Below are positions 21,643 through 30,158 of a stretch of DNA of 64,000 bases, one piece after another. Both the position numbers and the translations under genes were made by a program. Numbering within the stretch: the stretch's first letter is position 1; each line of letters starts with the position of its first letter. Source of the DNA: DAHUXD01 sp963805495 (GTDB lineage Bacteria; Acidobacteriota; Thermoanaerobaculia; UBA5066; Gp7-AA6); the NCBI GenBank assembly GCA_963805495.1, contig CAWDUQ010000001.1, positions 372,001 to 436,000 on the forward strand. The letters are read 5' to 3'. The notes beneath the pieces are model-generated. The model worked only from the letters and a program-made list of their open reading frames with translations, did no database searches and was not told where the DNA came from.

Positions 21643-21857
21643 GCACTCCTGCCCGCGCCGCTTCCGCCCTGCTCGGTTTCTACAAGCGTTTTCTGTCTCC
21701 GCTCCTGCCGCGCGCGTGTCGATTCGAGCCCACGTGCTCGGTGTACGCGCGCGAGGCCGTCGAGAAGCACGGTCTGGCCCGCGGAAGCGCGCTCGCGCTG
21801 CGCCGGCTCCTGCGTTGTCATCCGTTCCATCCGGGCGGCCTCGACCCGGTGCCCTGA
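21639..21857 (+). CDS. yidD: Membrane protein insertion efficiency factor YidD
   Basis: A 72-residue protein from GTG 21639, overlapping rnpA by GTGA. The family signature is plain: LGFYKRFLSPLLPRACRFEPTCSVYAREAVEKHGL and CHPFHPGGLDPVP, including the conserved cysteines. YidD is a peripheral inner-membrane protein with an amphipathic N-terminal helix that helps YidC-dependent insertion. The position between rnpA and yidC is the usual one. Confidence 0.93.
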   Translation: MSTPARAASALLGFYKRFLSPLLPRACRFEPTCSVYAREAVEKHGLARGSALALRRLLRCHPFHPGGLDPVP

Positions 21858-21874
21858 AGAAAGCGCGCGCGCCG

Positions 21875-23530
21875 ATGGAAAAAAGACTCCTCCTTGCCGC
21901 CGGGCTCTCTCTGGGCATTCTGCTCGCCTGGGAGTGGCTCGCCCCGAAGCCGCCGAAGGCCCCGGCGAGCGTTCCGCCGACGCCTCTTTCCGCCCCCGTC
22001 GCCCCGGCGGCGACAGCGGCCTCCGCGGCCTCGCCGCAGGCTTCCTCCGCTCCGGCGTCTTCCGCTCCCGCGGCGCTTCCGCCGCCCGCCAGCGCCGCGG
22101 CCGAGGCGACGACGACGCTCGGCAACGAGCTCTTCACCGCCACGTTTTCCAACCGCGGCGGGGTGCTGACGTCGTTCGTCCTCGCCAACTACAAGGACGA
22201 GAAGAACCAGCCGCTCGACCTCGTGCGTGTCCTTCCGCCGGAGCTTCCCCGGCCGCTCGCGCTCGACTTCGGCCGCGACGCCGAGGCGACCAGGACGGTG
22301 GCGAACGCCCTCTTCGTCGTCGAGAAGGCGTCCGACCGGGTCCTGCGCCTGCGGTACGCGGACGCGACGATCGCCGTCGAGAAAGAAATCAAGGTCGGCG
22401 CGGGCTACCTCTTCGACGTCAAAGTCGTGGTCGCCGGGCCGCCCTACGACGTGCTGCTGGGGCCGGGCCTTCGCAATCCGCCCGAGGACGAGAAGAAATC
22501 GAGGTACGTGATGCCGGCCTCGGCGGTCGTGGCCTCGGCCGACGGCCTCAAGCTCGTCCGCGCGGACAAGGCGAAAGCGGGGGAGAGCTGGGTGCTGCCG
22601 GCCAAGGCGTTCGCAGGCATCGAGGACAGCTACTTCCTGGAAGCGTTGATTCCGGCAGCCGCGTCGACGGCCCGGGTCTTCACCTACCCCGTGACCCACC
22701 CCGACGGCAAACCCGCCTTCGAAATCGCGACCGGCGTCTCCGGTCAGGGCACGCTCGCCGCCTCGGCCTTCTTCGGTCCCAAGGACGTCTCCATTCTCGA
22801 GAGCTACGGGCTCGGGCTCGATCGCACCGTCGACTTCGGCTGGTACGGCATTCTCGCGCGCCCGCTCCTCTGGATGATGAAGAAGTCGTACGCCGTCGTC
22901 CCCAACTGGGGCGTGGCAATTCTCGTCGTGACCTTCCTCATCCGGCTGCTGCTCTTCCCGCTGACGGCCAAGAGCTACACGTCGATGAAGAAGATGCAGA
23001 AGCTTTCGCCCAAGATGAGCGCGATCCGCGACAAGTACAAGAAGGCCAAGACCGACGCCGCCCAGCGCACGAAGATGAACGCCGAACTGATGGCGCTCTA
23101 CCAGGCCGAAGGCTACAACCCGATGAGCGGGTGCCTTCCGGTCGTGCTGCAGCTGCCGGTCCTCGTGGCCTTCTACAACGTCCTGGCGAGGACGATCGAG
23201 CTGCGCCACGCGCCGTTCGTCTTCTGGATCAAGGACCTTTCGGCGATCGACGGAAGCTACGTCCTCGTCATCCTGATGATCGCGTCGATGTACGCGCAGC
23301 AGTCGATGACCCCCTCGACGCTCGATCCCGCGCAGAAGAAGATTTTCATGTTCATGCCGGTCCTCTGGGGGTTCTTCCTGAAGGACATGCCCTCGGGCCT
23401 TGTGCTGTACTGGCTCTTTTCCAACCTGCTGACGATCGTGCAGCAGCTCGTGATGAACCGGATCGTGAAGGAGGACGACCCCGCGCCGCCCCGAAAAGGG
23501 CCGAAGGCCTTGAAACGGGCGCGCGCGTAG
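21875..23530 (+). CDS. yidC: Membrane protein insertase YidC
   Basis: A 551-residue diderm-type YidC from ATG 21875. It has an N-terminal membrane segment (LLLAAGLSLGILLAWEWLA), an Ala/Pro/Ser-rich linker at about 25-70, a large periplasmic beta-domain to about residue 330, and the conserved C-terminal insertase core: WGVAILVVTFLIRLLLFPLTAKSYTSMKKM, GCLPVVLQLPVLVAFYNVL and GLVLYWLFSNLLTIVQQ. The charged arginine of the hydrophilic groove is in FLIRLLLFPL. It inserts and folds inner-membrane proteins with or without SecYEG. The periplasmic domain supports a Gram-negative envelope. Confidence 0.95.
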   Translation: MEKRLLLAAGLSLGILLAWEWLAPKPPKAPASVPPTPLSAPVAPAATAASAASPQASSAPASSAPAALPPPASAAAEATTTLGNELFTATFSNRGGVLTSFVLANYKDEKNQPLDLVRVLPPELPRPLALDFGRDAEATRTVANALFVVEKASDRVLRLRYADATIAVEKEIKVGAGYLFDVKVVVAGPPYDVLLGPGLRNPPEDEKKSRYVMPASAVVASADGLKLVRADKAKAGESWVLPAKAFAGIEDSYFLEALIPAAASTARVFTYPVTHPDGKPAFEIATGVSGQGTLAASAFFGPKDVSILESYGLGLDRTVDFGWYGILARPLLWMMKKSYAVVPNWGVAILVVTFLIRLLLFPLTAKSYTSMKKMQKLSPKMSAIRDKYKKAKTDAAQRTKMNAELMALYQAEGYNPMSGCLPVVLQLPVLVAFYNVLARTIELRHAPFVFWIKDLSAIDGSYVLVILMIASMYAQQSMTPSTLDPAQKKIFMFMPVLWGFFLKDMPSGLVLYWLFSNLLTIVQQLVMNRIVKEDDPAPPRKGPKALKRARA

Positions 23531-23541
23531 TCGATAAGCCC

Positions 23542-24303
23542 ATGAGGTACGAAGCCAAGACGCTCGAGGAAGCCATCGAAGGAGCCGCGCGCGCGCTCGG
23601 AAAGCCCGCGGGGGAGCTGCACTACGTCGTCATCCGGGACGAGAAGTCGTTCTGGGGCGGCCGGGTCGTGGAGATCGAGGTGGAAGGCGAGGAGGCCCCG
23701 GGCCGGGAGGCGGGAGGCGCGAGGCCCGACGAGCACGAGACGGCGCGCGAAGCCGCGGTGGTCTTCGATGCGGCCGCGCCGTCGGCCCCGGCAAAACCCG
23801 AGGCCGCGGCCGAGCCGTGGGACCGCAACGCCCCCGGCGCGACGGATGCCGAAGCCGTTGGCCTGGTCGAATCGACCCTGACCGAGCTTCTCTCGGCGGC
23901 CGGGCTTCTCGTCGAGATCCGGCGCCGCGAGGCGGCGGCCGACGAGCTCCTCTTCGAGCTGATCGGCGACGACGTCGAGCCCCTCCTCGCGAACAAGGGC
24001 GAGGGCCTGACGGGCCTCGAGGTCCTCGTGGGCCGCATCGCCGCGAAGCGCCTGGGGCGCCCCGTGCACCCGAGGCTCGACGCCGACGGGTTCCGCGCCC
24101 ACCGCAAGGAGGCGCTCGAGGAGCTCGCCCGCCAGTCGGCCGAAGACGTCCGCCGCTCGCGGCGCCCGACGCTGCTGCCGCCGCTGTCCCCGTGGGAGCG
24201 CCGGCTCGTCCACATGGCGCTCTCGGAGGACGCGGAGGTCGAGACGCAGAGCGAGGGCGAGGGTTTCCTGAAACGCGTGGAGGTTCGCCTCAAGAGCCGA
24301 TAG
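23542..24303 (+). CDS. jag: Jag/KhpB family RNA-binding protein (Jag_N, KH, R3H)
   Basis: A 253-residue protein. The Jag N-domain (residues 1-50: MRYEAKTLEEAIEGAARALG, VVIRDEKSFWGGRVVEIEV) is followed by an Ala/Pro/Glu-rich linker to about residue 100. A KH-like domain (LLFELIGDDVEPLLANKGEGLTGLEVLVGRIAAKRLG) and an R3H domain (SPWERRLVHMALSED, R-x3-H) follow. Family members are cytoplasmic RNA-binding regulators linked to cell division and membrane-protein expression. The place after yidC is conserved in bacteria. Confidence 0.88.
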   Translation: MRYEAKTLEEAIEGAARALGKPAGELHYVVIRDEKSFWGGRVVEIEVEGEEAPGREAGGARPDEHETAREAAVVFDAAAPSAPAKPEAAAEPWDRNAPGATDAEAVGLVESTLTELLSAAGLLVEIRRREAAADELLFELIGDDVEPLLANKGEGLTGLEVLVGRIAAKRLGRPVHPRLDADGFRAHRKEALEELARQSAEDVRRSRRPTLLPPLSPWERRLVHMALSEDAEVETQSEGEGFLKRVEVRLKSR

Positions 24304-24319
24304 GACGCCGGCAGTCCCG

Positions 24320-25675
24320 ATGCGCGGCTCCGACGTTCACCTCGACACCATCGTCGCGCTCGCGACACCGACCGGGCGGTCGGCCGTCGCGCTCGTCCGG
24401 CTTTCGGGCCGCGATTCCGTCGGAATCCTTCGAGCGCTCGCGCCGCGGCTGCCTGCCACGCTGCGTCCCCGGCGGCCCTACCTCTGCGCCCTCTGCGACG
24501 CCGGGGGCGAGCCGATCGACTCGGCGCTGGCGACGGTCTTTTCGGGCCCCGCCTCGTTCACCGGCGAGGACGTCGCCGAGCTGTCGGTCCACGGCTCCCC
24601 GGCGGTCGTCGAGCGCCTGATCGCCGCGGCCGTCGCGGCCGGAGCGCGGCCCGCCCGGCCGGGGGAGTTCACCGAGCGCGCCTTCCGCTCCGGAAAGATC
24701 GACCTCGTCCGCGCCGAGGCCGTCCAGGAGTTGATCGACGCGAAGACCGCGGCCGCCGCCCGATTTTCGGCGCGGCGCCTCGAGGGCGGGCTGTCGCGCC
24801 GGCTGGAGGCCGTGCGCGAGGGCCTTCTCGGCGCTGCGGCGGCGCTGTCGGCCTCCGTGGACTTCGCCGACGAGGTCGGCGAGGAGGTCGATCCGGCGGC
24901 CGTTCGGCGGCTCGACGAGGCCGCGGCCGAGCTCGGCCGCCTGGCCGCGACCTATCGCACGGGGAGGCTTCTTTCGGGAGGCTGCCGCGTCGCGATCCTC
25001 GGGCGCCCGAACGCAGGCAAGTCGACGCTCTTCAACGCCCTCGCGGGATCGGCGCGCGCGATCGTGACGGAGATTCCGGGCACCACGCGCGACGCGCTGG
25101 AAACGACCGTCGACATCCGGGGCGTGCCCGTGACCCTGGTCGACACGGCCGGCCTGCGCGAGAGCGAAGACCCGGTCGAGAGGATCGGCGTCGCGCGCGC
25201 CAGGGAAGAGGCGGAGCGAGCGGACGCGGCGCTCTACGTGTTCGACGCCTCCACCGGGTTCGATACCGAGGACGCGCGCGCCGTCGCCGCGCTCGGACAG
25301 AAGGTCCGGGTCCTCGTCGCCAACAAGGCGGACCGTCCTTCCGCCGGGCCGGTCCCCGAGGGCGCCCATCGTCTCTCCGGTCTCGATGCGGGCGCCGGTC
25401 GGCTTCTACGAGACCTCATCGGGGCGCAAGTCGTCGCCGAGGTCCGGACCGAGGAGACTTCCGAGGTGCTCGGCTCGCTCCGCCAGCACGACCTCGTTGC
25501 CCGGGCGCAGTCCGCCGTGGAGGCCACGCTCGCGGCCCTCTCGCAGGGCCACTCGCCGGAGTACGCGGTCACGCACTGCCACGCGGCGCTCGACGCACTC
25601 GCGGACCTGACGGGCGAGACGACTTCCGACGACGTTCTCGACCGGCTCTTCTCGACTTTCTGCATCGGGAAGTAG
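24320..25675 (+). CDS. mnmE: tRNA modification GTPase MnmE
   Basis: A 451-residue TrmE/MnmE. The tetrahydrofolate-binding N-domain contains GRSAVALVRLSGRDS and RPGEFTERAFRSGKIDLVRAEAV. The G domain has G1 GRPNAGKST, G3 DTAGLRE and G4 NKAD, and the protein ends in CIGK, the catalytic C-[LIV]-GK. With MnmG it forms the 5-carboxymethylaminomethyl group on U34 of certain tRNAs. MnmG lies 1.1 kb downstream, separated by an oppositely oriented S-layer-like gene. Confidence 0.95.
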   Translation: MRGSDVHLDTIVALATPTGRSAVALVRLSGRDSVGILRALAPRLPATLRPRRPYLCALCDAGGEPIDSALATVFSGPASFTGEDVAELSVHGSPAVVERLIAAAVAAGARPARPGEFTERAFRSGKIDLVRAEAVQELIDAKTAAAARFSARRLEGGLSRRLEAVREGLLGAAAALSASVDFADEVGEEVDPAAVRRLDEAAAELGRLAATYRTGRLLSGGCRVAILGRPNAGKSTLFNALAGSARAIVTEIPGTTRDALETTVDIRGVPVTLVDTAGLRESEDPVERIGVARAREEAERADAALYVFDASTGFDTEDARAVAALGQKVRVLVANKADRPSAGPVPEGAHRLSGLDAGAGRLLRDLIGAQVVAEVRTEETSEVLGSLRQHDLVARAQSAVEATLAALSQGHSPEYAVTHCHAALDALADLTGETTSDDVLDRLFSTFCIGK

Positions 25676-25955
25676 CCGTCGCGAGCGCTGCGCTCCGGGT
25701 CTGCGCCTGACGGCGCACCGGCTCGCGGCTCGCCTGTGGGCTCGACCGCGAGCCTGACCCTGCGCTTCGCGCTTCGCTCCCGCGGCGCGGGCCTCCTCCC
25801 TCCCTTCGGTCGGGAGACTTCCCGCGCCGCGAACGGATGACGCAGTGCCGCGGAGATGAAGCCGAGCGGCTCGGGTCGTCGGGGCGGCCCTAGCGGCCGC
25901 CCTTCCATCCGGAGATTCCTCGCGGCGCGAACGTGATGCGCCGAGTGACGGACCG
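25676..25955. other. Convergent intergenic region with strong hairpins
   Basis: This 280-bp gap separates the ends of mnmE and the minus-strand S-layer-like gene. It holds a large hairpin with perfect 11-bp arms (CGCGGCGCGGG at 25781-25791 and its complement at 25821-25831) whose loop contains a smaller stem, and a 21-bp hairpin of the dispersed 8-5-8 family at 25882-25902. Neither is followed by a T-run. A role in transcription termination from both sides is plausible. No coding potential was recognised. Confidence 0.5.
25882..25902. repeat. 8-5-8 hairpin repeat, copy 1
   Basis: GGGCGGCC, a 5-nt loop CTAGC, then GGCCGCCC. The arms are identical to copies at 38917-38937 and 44282-44302, while the loops differ. 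It is intergenic, downstream of two convergent genes. Confidence 0.6.
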
Positions 25956-26759
25956 CTACGGAGCCGGCCAGTGCAGGCCGAGGGCCTTGGCGAGGAAGAC
26001 CGCCATCTGGCCGCGCGTCAGCGGGGCGTCGGGGCAGTAGTTGCCGCTCCCGCATCCCGCGGTGACGCCCGAGGCCGCGAGAGCTTCGACGAACTGGAAG
26101 AACGGATGGCCCGTCGGGACGTCGGCGAACGTCGCGGCCGCGGGGGCGGGCGAGACGTGACGGCGGAAGAGGACCCTCGCCATGCGGAAGCGGATCGAAC
26201 CGTCGAACACCTGCTGCCCGGACACCCCGAAGCGGGCGAAGAGGAAGTAGCCGACGCTCTCCGTCGTGGTGTCCCCGTCGACGTCGTCGGCGTAGCGCAC
26301 CGCCAGATCCGGAGCCGCCGTGAGGACCGTCTCGCCGGGAGACCCCGAGCTCGTCACGGCGACCGGACAGTCGCCATCCGAGTTCGTGCCGTCCAGATCG
26401 ACCCAGGCCCGGCACAGATTGCCTCGAAAATTGTGATTCACGAGGTTGTCGGTGTCTTCGATGTAGAAGCGGACCTCCTCGATCGTCGCGCCGTTGGGCA
26501 CGAGGCCCGCGTCGATCTCGGCCGCGAGGATCTCGGTTCCCGCGGTGGGCCAGCGTTCGCCGCCGACCCCGACGCAGCAGCTCGAGGAGAAAGTTCCGCT
26601 CGAGAGGGGCTGGAATCGCGAGAACGGGATGGTGACGACCTGCAGGTCGTCCGTGCCGTAGCCGCTTTCCGGCGCGCGGTCCTGGGTGGCCAGGGACACG
26701 GCCGGTGCCAGCGCGAGGGCGAGATACGCGGCGCCGAGGCGATGCGCGGGATTGCTCAT
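25956..26759 (-). CDS. Secreted protein with one C-terminal S-layer-like Cys repeat
   Basis: A 267-residue protein with a signal-peptide-like N-terminus (LGAAYLALALAPAVSLA). The middle (about residues 30-210) is a beta-rich region that I cannot assign; it includes paired cysteines (SSSCCVGVGG). The last 55 residues form an S-layer-homology-like repeat: FADVPTGHPFFQFVEALAASGVTAGCGSGNYCPDAPLTRGQMAVFLAKALGL, split here as FADVPTGHPFFQFVEALAAS followed by GVTAGCGSGNYCPDAPL and TRGQMAVFLAK. Such repeats probably hold the protein at the cell surface. The gene sits alone between mnmE and mnmG on the opposite strand. Confidence 0.65.
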   Translation of the reverse strand: MSNPAHRLGAAYLALALAPAVSLATQDRAPESGYGTDDLQVVTIPFSRFQPLSSGTFSSSCCVGVGGERWPTAGTEILAAEIDAGLVPNGATIEEVRFYIEDTDNLVNHNFRGNLCRAWVDLDGTNSDGDCPVAVTSSGSPGETVLTAAPDLAVRYADDVDGDTTTESVGYFLFARFGVSGQQVFDGSIRFRMARVLFRRHVSPAPAAATFADVPTGHPFFQFVEALAASGVTAGCGSGNYCPDAPLTRGQMAVFLAKALGLHWPAP

Positions 26760-26830
26760 CGAGGCCTCCTTTGGCGGGTGGACGTCAATCCTAGCAAGTC
26801 CTTTCCTGACTTTTGCGAGACAATCCGCGC

Positions 26831-28708
26831 GTGAAATTCGAGGTCCTCGTCGTCGGCGGCGGACATGCGGGCATCGAGGCCGCGCACGCGGCGGCGCGCA
26901 TGGGGCGGCGGACGGCGCTCCTCACGGGATCGCTCGACGCGATCGGGCGGATGTCGTGCAATCCCGCCATCGGCGGCCTCGCCAAGGGGCAGCTCGTGCG
27001 CGAGGTCGACGCCCTCGGCGGGCTGATGGGAGGCCTCGCGGACGCGGCGGGAATTCAGTTCCGGATTCTCAACCGATCGCGCGGCCCGGCCGTCTGGGGG
27101 CCGCGGGCGCAGTGCGACCGGGCGCTCTACGCGAGGCTCGCCCGGCGCAGGCTCGAAGCGAAGGAGAACCTGACGCTCCTCGAGGGGATGGCCGAGGACC
27201 TGACGTCGGAGTCGGGTCGCGTGACGGGAGCGCGGACGAGCGACGGTCGGCGGGTCGCGGCCGGCGCCGTGGTCGTCACGGCCGGGACCTTTCTGAACGG
27301 CCTGATGCACACGGGCACGCGAAAGACCGCGGGCGGCCGCGTCGGCGAGGCTGCCGCGGAGGGCCTCTCGGGGTCGCTCGGGCGGCTGGGGCTCGGGCTC
27401 GGGCGCTTCAAAACGGGCACGCCGCCACGGATCCACCGCGACTCGGTCGACTACGACGCGTGCCGGCCGCAGCCGGGCGACGACCCGCCGGTGCCGTTCT
27501 CGTTTCGCACGCGCGCCCTCCCCGGGCGCCAGGCCCTCTGCTGGCTGACGGCGACGAATCCCCGCGTGCACGCGCTCATTCGCGCGCACCTGCACGAAAG
27601 CCCGATGTACTCGGGACAGATCCACGGAACCGGCCCGCGCTATTGCCCGTCGGTCGAAGACAAGGTCGTGAAGTTCGCCGACAAGTCCGAGCACACGATC
27701 TTTCTGGAGCCCGACGGCTTCGACTCCGAAGAGATCTACATCAACGGTCTCTCGACTTCGCTGCCCGAAGAGGTCCAGCGCGCGATCCTCGCGGAGATCC
27801 CGGGACTGACGCGAGCGCGGATGATCCGGCCGGGCTACGCGGTCGAGTACGACTTCGTTTTTCCGCAGCAGCTCTCGAACGCTCTCGAGGCCCTCGACGT
27901 CCCTCGCCTCTTTCTCGGCGGACAGATCAACGGCACGTCGGGCTACGAGGAGGCGGCGGCGCAGGGATTGCTCGCGGGGATCAACGCCGCGCTCTCGGTG
28001 CGCGACGAACCACCGTTCGTCCTCGAGCGTTCGGAGGCGTACGCCGCGGTCATGGTCGACGACCTGACGCAGAAGGGCGTCGAGGAGCCCTACCGGCTCT
28101 TCACGTCGCGTGCGGAATACCGGCTGCTCCTCGGCGTCGACACGGTGCTCCCCCGTCTCCTGCCGCACGGGCGCCGCCTCGGGTTGATCGACGAGGCGGA
28201 GTTCCGTGAGGCGATGCGAGGCGAGGAGCAGCTTCGCCGCGGCGAGGAGGTCCTGCGCCGGCGGGTTTTCAACCCGAGCGCCGACAACCGGGAGCTCCTG
28301 CGCGAGGAGCTCGGAATCGAGATCGACGCGCCCGTGACGGCATTTAAACTATTGCAGCGTAACGACTTATCTCCGCATGACCTCGCTGCCGTGGCCCCGG
28401 AAGCGTTCGAGGGCCTGTCGGCCGAGCAGATCACCTACCTCGAGAGCCGGGTGCGGTACGAGGGCTACATCCGGCGTGAACTGGAGCGCCTCGAGCGGCT
28501 CAAGCCCTTCGAGTCGAGACCGATCCCCGACAGCCTCGTCTACGAATCGATTCCCGGTCTCTCGAGGGAGGTCGTCGAGAAGTGCGTGCGCCGGCGACCC
28601 CGGACGGTCGGCGAGGCTTCTCGGATTCCGGGCGTTACCCCGGCCGCTGTCGCGATAATCTCGGCGCATGTCGTCCGAGCCGGGGAACGAAGCCCCGCTC
28701 TCCCCTGA
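26831..28708 (+). CDS. mnmG: tRNA modification FAD-dependent enzyme MnmG
   Basis: A 625-residue MnmG/GidA. GTG 26831 is preferred (VKFEVLVVGGGHAGIEAAHAAARMG follows directly); a TTG 18 nt upstream is possible but lies before a GACAAT -10-like box at 26819-26824. The FAD Rossmann motif GGGHAGIEAA, the MSCNPAIGGLAKGQLVREVDALGG segment, GPAVWGPRAQCDR, and GGQINGTSGYEEAAAQGL are all present. It forms the tRNA wobble-uridine cmnm5 modification with MnmE. The 3' end overlaps rsmG by 41 bp. Confidence 0.95.
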   Translation: MKFEVLVVGGGHAGIEAAHAAARMGRRTALLTGSLDAIGRMSCNPAIGGLAKGQLVREVDALGGLMGGLADAAGIQFRILNRSRGPAVWGPRAQCDRALYARLARRRLEAKENLTLLEGMAEDLTSESGRVTGARTSDGRRVAAGAVVVTAGTFLNGLMHTGTRKTAGGRVGEAAAEGLSGSLGRLGLGLGRFKTGTPPRIHRDSVDYDACRPQPGDDPPVPFSFRTRALPGRQALCWLTATNPRVHALIRAHLHESPMYSGQIHGTGPRYCPSVEDKVVKFADKSEHTIFLEPDGFDSEEIYINGLSTSLPEEVQRAILAEIPGLTRARMIRPGYAVEYDFVFPQQLSNALEALDVPRLFLGGQINGTSGYEEAAAQGLLAGINAALSVRDEPPFVLERSEAYAAVMVDDLTQKGVEEPYRLFTSRAEYRLLLGVDTVLPRLLPHGRRLGLIDEAEFREAMRGEEQLRRGEEVLRRRVFNPSADNRELLREELGIEIDAPVTAFKLLQRNDLSPHDLAAVAPEAFEGLSAEQITYLESRVRYEGYIRRELERLERLKPFESRPIPDSLVYESIPGLSREVVEKCVRRRPRTVGEASRIPGVTPAAVAIISAHVVRAGERSPALP

Positions 28709-29312
28709 GGTCTTCCAGGCCTTTCTGAGGGCGGCCCTGCCCGGCTCCGGGGTCAAGCTCTCGAGTACGGTCGCCTCGAGTGTCGGCGTGTACCTCTCCG
28801 AGCTCGACCACTGGAGGCGCCGAATCAACCTGGCCGGCAACCTCTCCGCGGACGAGCTCGTCGACCACGCCATCGAGTCGCTCCTGGCTTCCAGTGTAAT
28901 TGCTCATGGCGAAAGAGTTATAGACGCGGGCTCGGGGGCTGGCTTCCCTGGCCTTCCCCTCTCGATCGCCCGGCCGGATCTGCAGATGACGCTCGTCGAG
29001 CCGAGGACGAAGAAGTGCGCATTCCTTCGTCATGTCGCCCGCATGCTGAAGCTCTCGAACGTGTCTGTGTTCGAGGGTCATATCGAGGAGGTCGGCGGGC
29101 AGACTTTCGGCGTCGTAACGACCCGCGCGCTCGGCGACATCGCCCGCCGCCTCGGCGGAGGCGGGATCCTCGCCCCGGGAGGTGCGCTGCTCGCCTGGAC
29201 GACGACTCCTCAGGCCCTCGCCGTGAGCCTCGCCAACACATTTGAGCCGGCCGGCTCCATTCCCATCCCCGGCGCGGAGCGGCGCGAGATCGCCATTCTC
29301 CGCAGGCGCTGA
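28668..29312 (+). CDS. rsmG: 16S rRNA (guanine-527-N7)-methyltransferase RsmG
   Basis: A 214-residue SAM-dependent methyltransferase. The SAM site VIDAGSGAGFPGLPLSIARPDL and the following VEPRTKKCAFLRHVARML are characteristic; TTRALGDI is the substrate-side motif. It methylates G527 of 16S rRNA; loss gives low-level streptomycin resistance in other bacteria. Its ATG lies inside mnmG, with a GATAAT -10-like box at 28654-28659 also inside mnmG, so it may have its own promoter. The order mnmG-rsmG-parA-parB is ancestral. Confidence 0.93.
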   Translation: MSSEPGNEAPLSPEVFQAFLRAALPGSGVKLSSTVASSVGVYLSELDHWRRRINLAGNLSADELVDHAIESLLASSVIAHGERVIDAGSGAGFPGLPLSIARPDLQMTLVEPRTKKCAFLRHVARMLKLSNVSVFEGHIEEVGGQTFGVVTTRALGDIARRLGGGGILAPGGALLAWTTTPQALAVSLANTFEPAGSIPIPGAERREIAILRRR

Positions 29313-29324
29313 ACCTTCGAAAGC

Positions 29325-29338
29325 GTTCCACGTGGAAC
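29325..29338. promoter_or_regulatory. parS site 1 (upstream of parA)
   Basis: A perfect 14-bp palindrome GTTCCACGTGGAAC between rsmG and parA. It matches the core of the bacterial ParB-binding parS consensus (TGTTYCACGTGRAACA). ParB loads here and slides on DNA to help origin segregation. Confidence 0.85.
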
Positions 29339-29393
29339 ACGACCCAGTTTTCGCTGGGAGCCTGGCCCGACACCGTCCATAATCCCCGACTTC

Positions 29394-30158
29394 ATGAGCC
29401 GCATCGTCGCGGTCGCAAACCAGAAAGGCGGGGTCGGAAAGACCACGACCGCGATCAACCTCGCGGCGGCGCTGGCGGCGTTCGACCAGCGGGTGCTTCT
29501 CGTCGATCTCGATCCGCAGGCAAACGCAACCTCGGGCCTCGGCTTCTCCAAGCGCGAGGCGTCGACGGTCTACAGCGCCCTGGTGTCGGGTGAGATCGGG
29601 AGCTCGGTCCGACCCACCAACTTCAGCAACCTGTGGATCGTGCCGTCAGGCCGCGACCTCGTGGGAGCCGAGATCGAGCTCGTCGAGCAGGTCGACCGCG
29701 AGGCGAGGCTTCGGTATGCCCTGGGAGGCGTCCGGGGCTCCTACGCGTTCGTCATTATCGATTGCCCCCCTTCGCTTTCCCTCCTGACCGTCAATGCCCT
29801 GACCGCGGCGGACTCGGTGCTCGTGCCGATCCAGACCGAGTACTTCGCGCTCGAAGGCCTGACCGAACTCCTCGAGACGGTGGAGCGCGTCCGGGACTCG
29901 TTCAACCCGATGCTGTCGATGGAGGGCATCGTCTTGACCATGTTCGACGAGCGGACTAACCTCGCCAGGCAGGTCGTCGACGACATCCGCCAGCATTTCG
30001 GCGACAAGGTCTTCGAAACGGTGATTCCGAGAAACATCCGGCTCGGGGAAGCTCCTTCGTTCGGCAAGCCCGTCCTCTCCTACGACATCAAGTCGAAGGG
30101 CGCCGAGGCGTACCTTGCCCTGGCCCGGGAGTTCCTGAAGCGGCGGGAGGCGAAATGA
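29394..30158 (+). CDS. parA: Chromosome-partitioning ATPase ParA (Soj-like)
   Basis: A 254-residue Walker-type ATPase without an N-terminal HTH, so chromosomal type Ib (Soj-like). It shows the deviant Walker A KGGVGKTTTAINLA (signature K11, K16), A' LLVDLDPQANATSGLG and the Walker B region VIIDCPPSLSLLT. It forms ATP-dependent DNA-bound dimers that ParB-parS complexes follow. ATG 29394 is 55 bp after parS site 1; a CATAAT box lies 10 nt before it. Its stop overlaps the parB start (ATGA). Confidence 0.95.
   Translation: MSRIVAVANQKGGVGKTTTAINLAAALAAFDQRVLLVDLDPQANATSGLGFSKREASTVYSALVSGEIGSSVRPTNFSNLWIVPSGRDLVGAEIELVEQVDREARLRYALGGVRGSYAFVIIDCPPSLSLLTVNALTAADSVLVPIQTEYFALEGLTELLETVERVRDSFNPMLSMEGIVLTMFDERTNLARQVVDDIRQHFGDKVFETVIPRNIRLGEAPSFGKPVLSYDIKSKGAEAYLALAREFLKRREAK

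Noticed and set aside
25676..25955. CRISPR array or tandem repeat
   Set aside because: The hairpins are single and differ in sequence; there is no regular repeat-spacer pattern here or elsewhere in the window.
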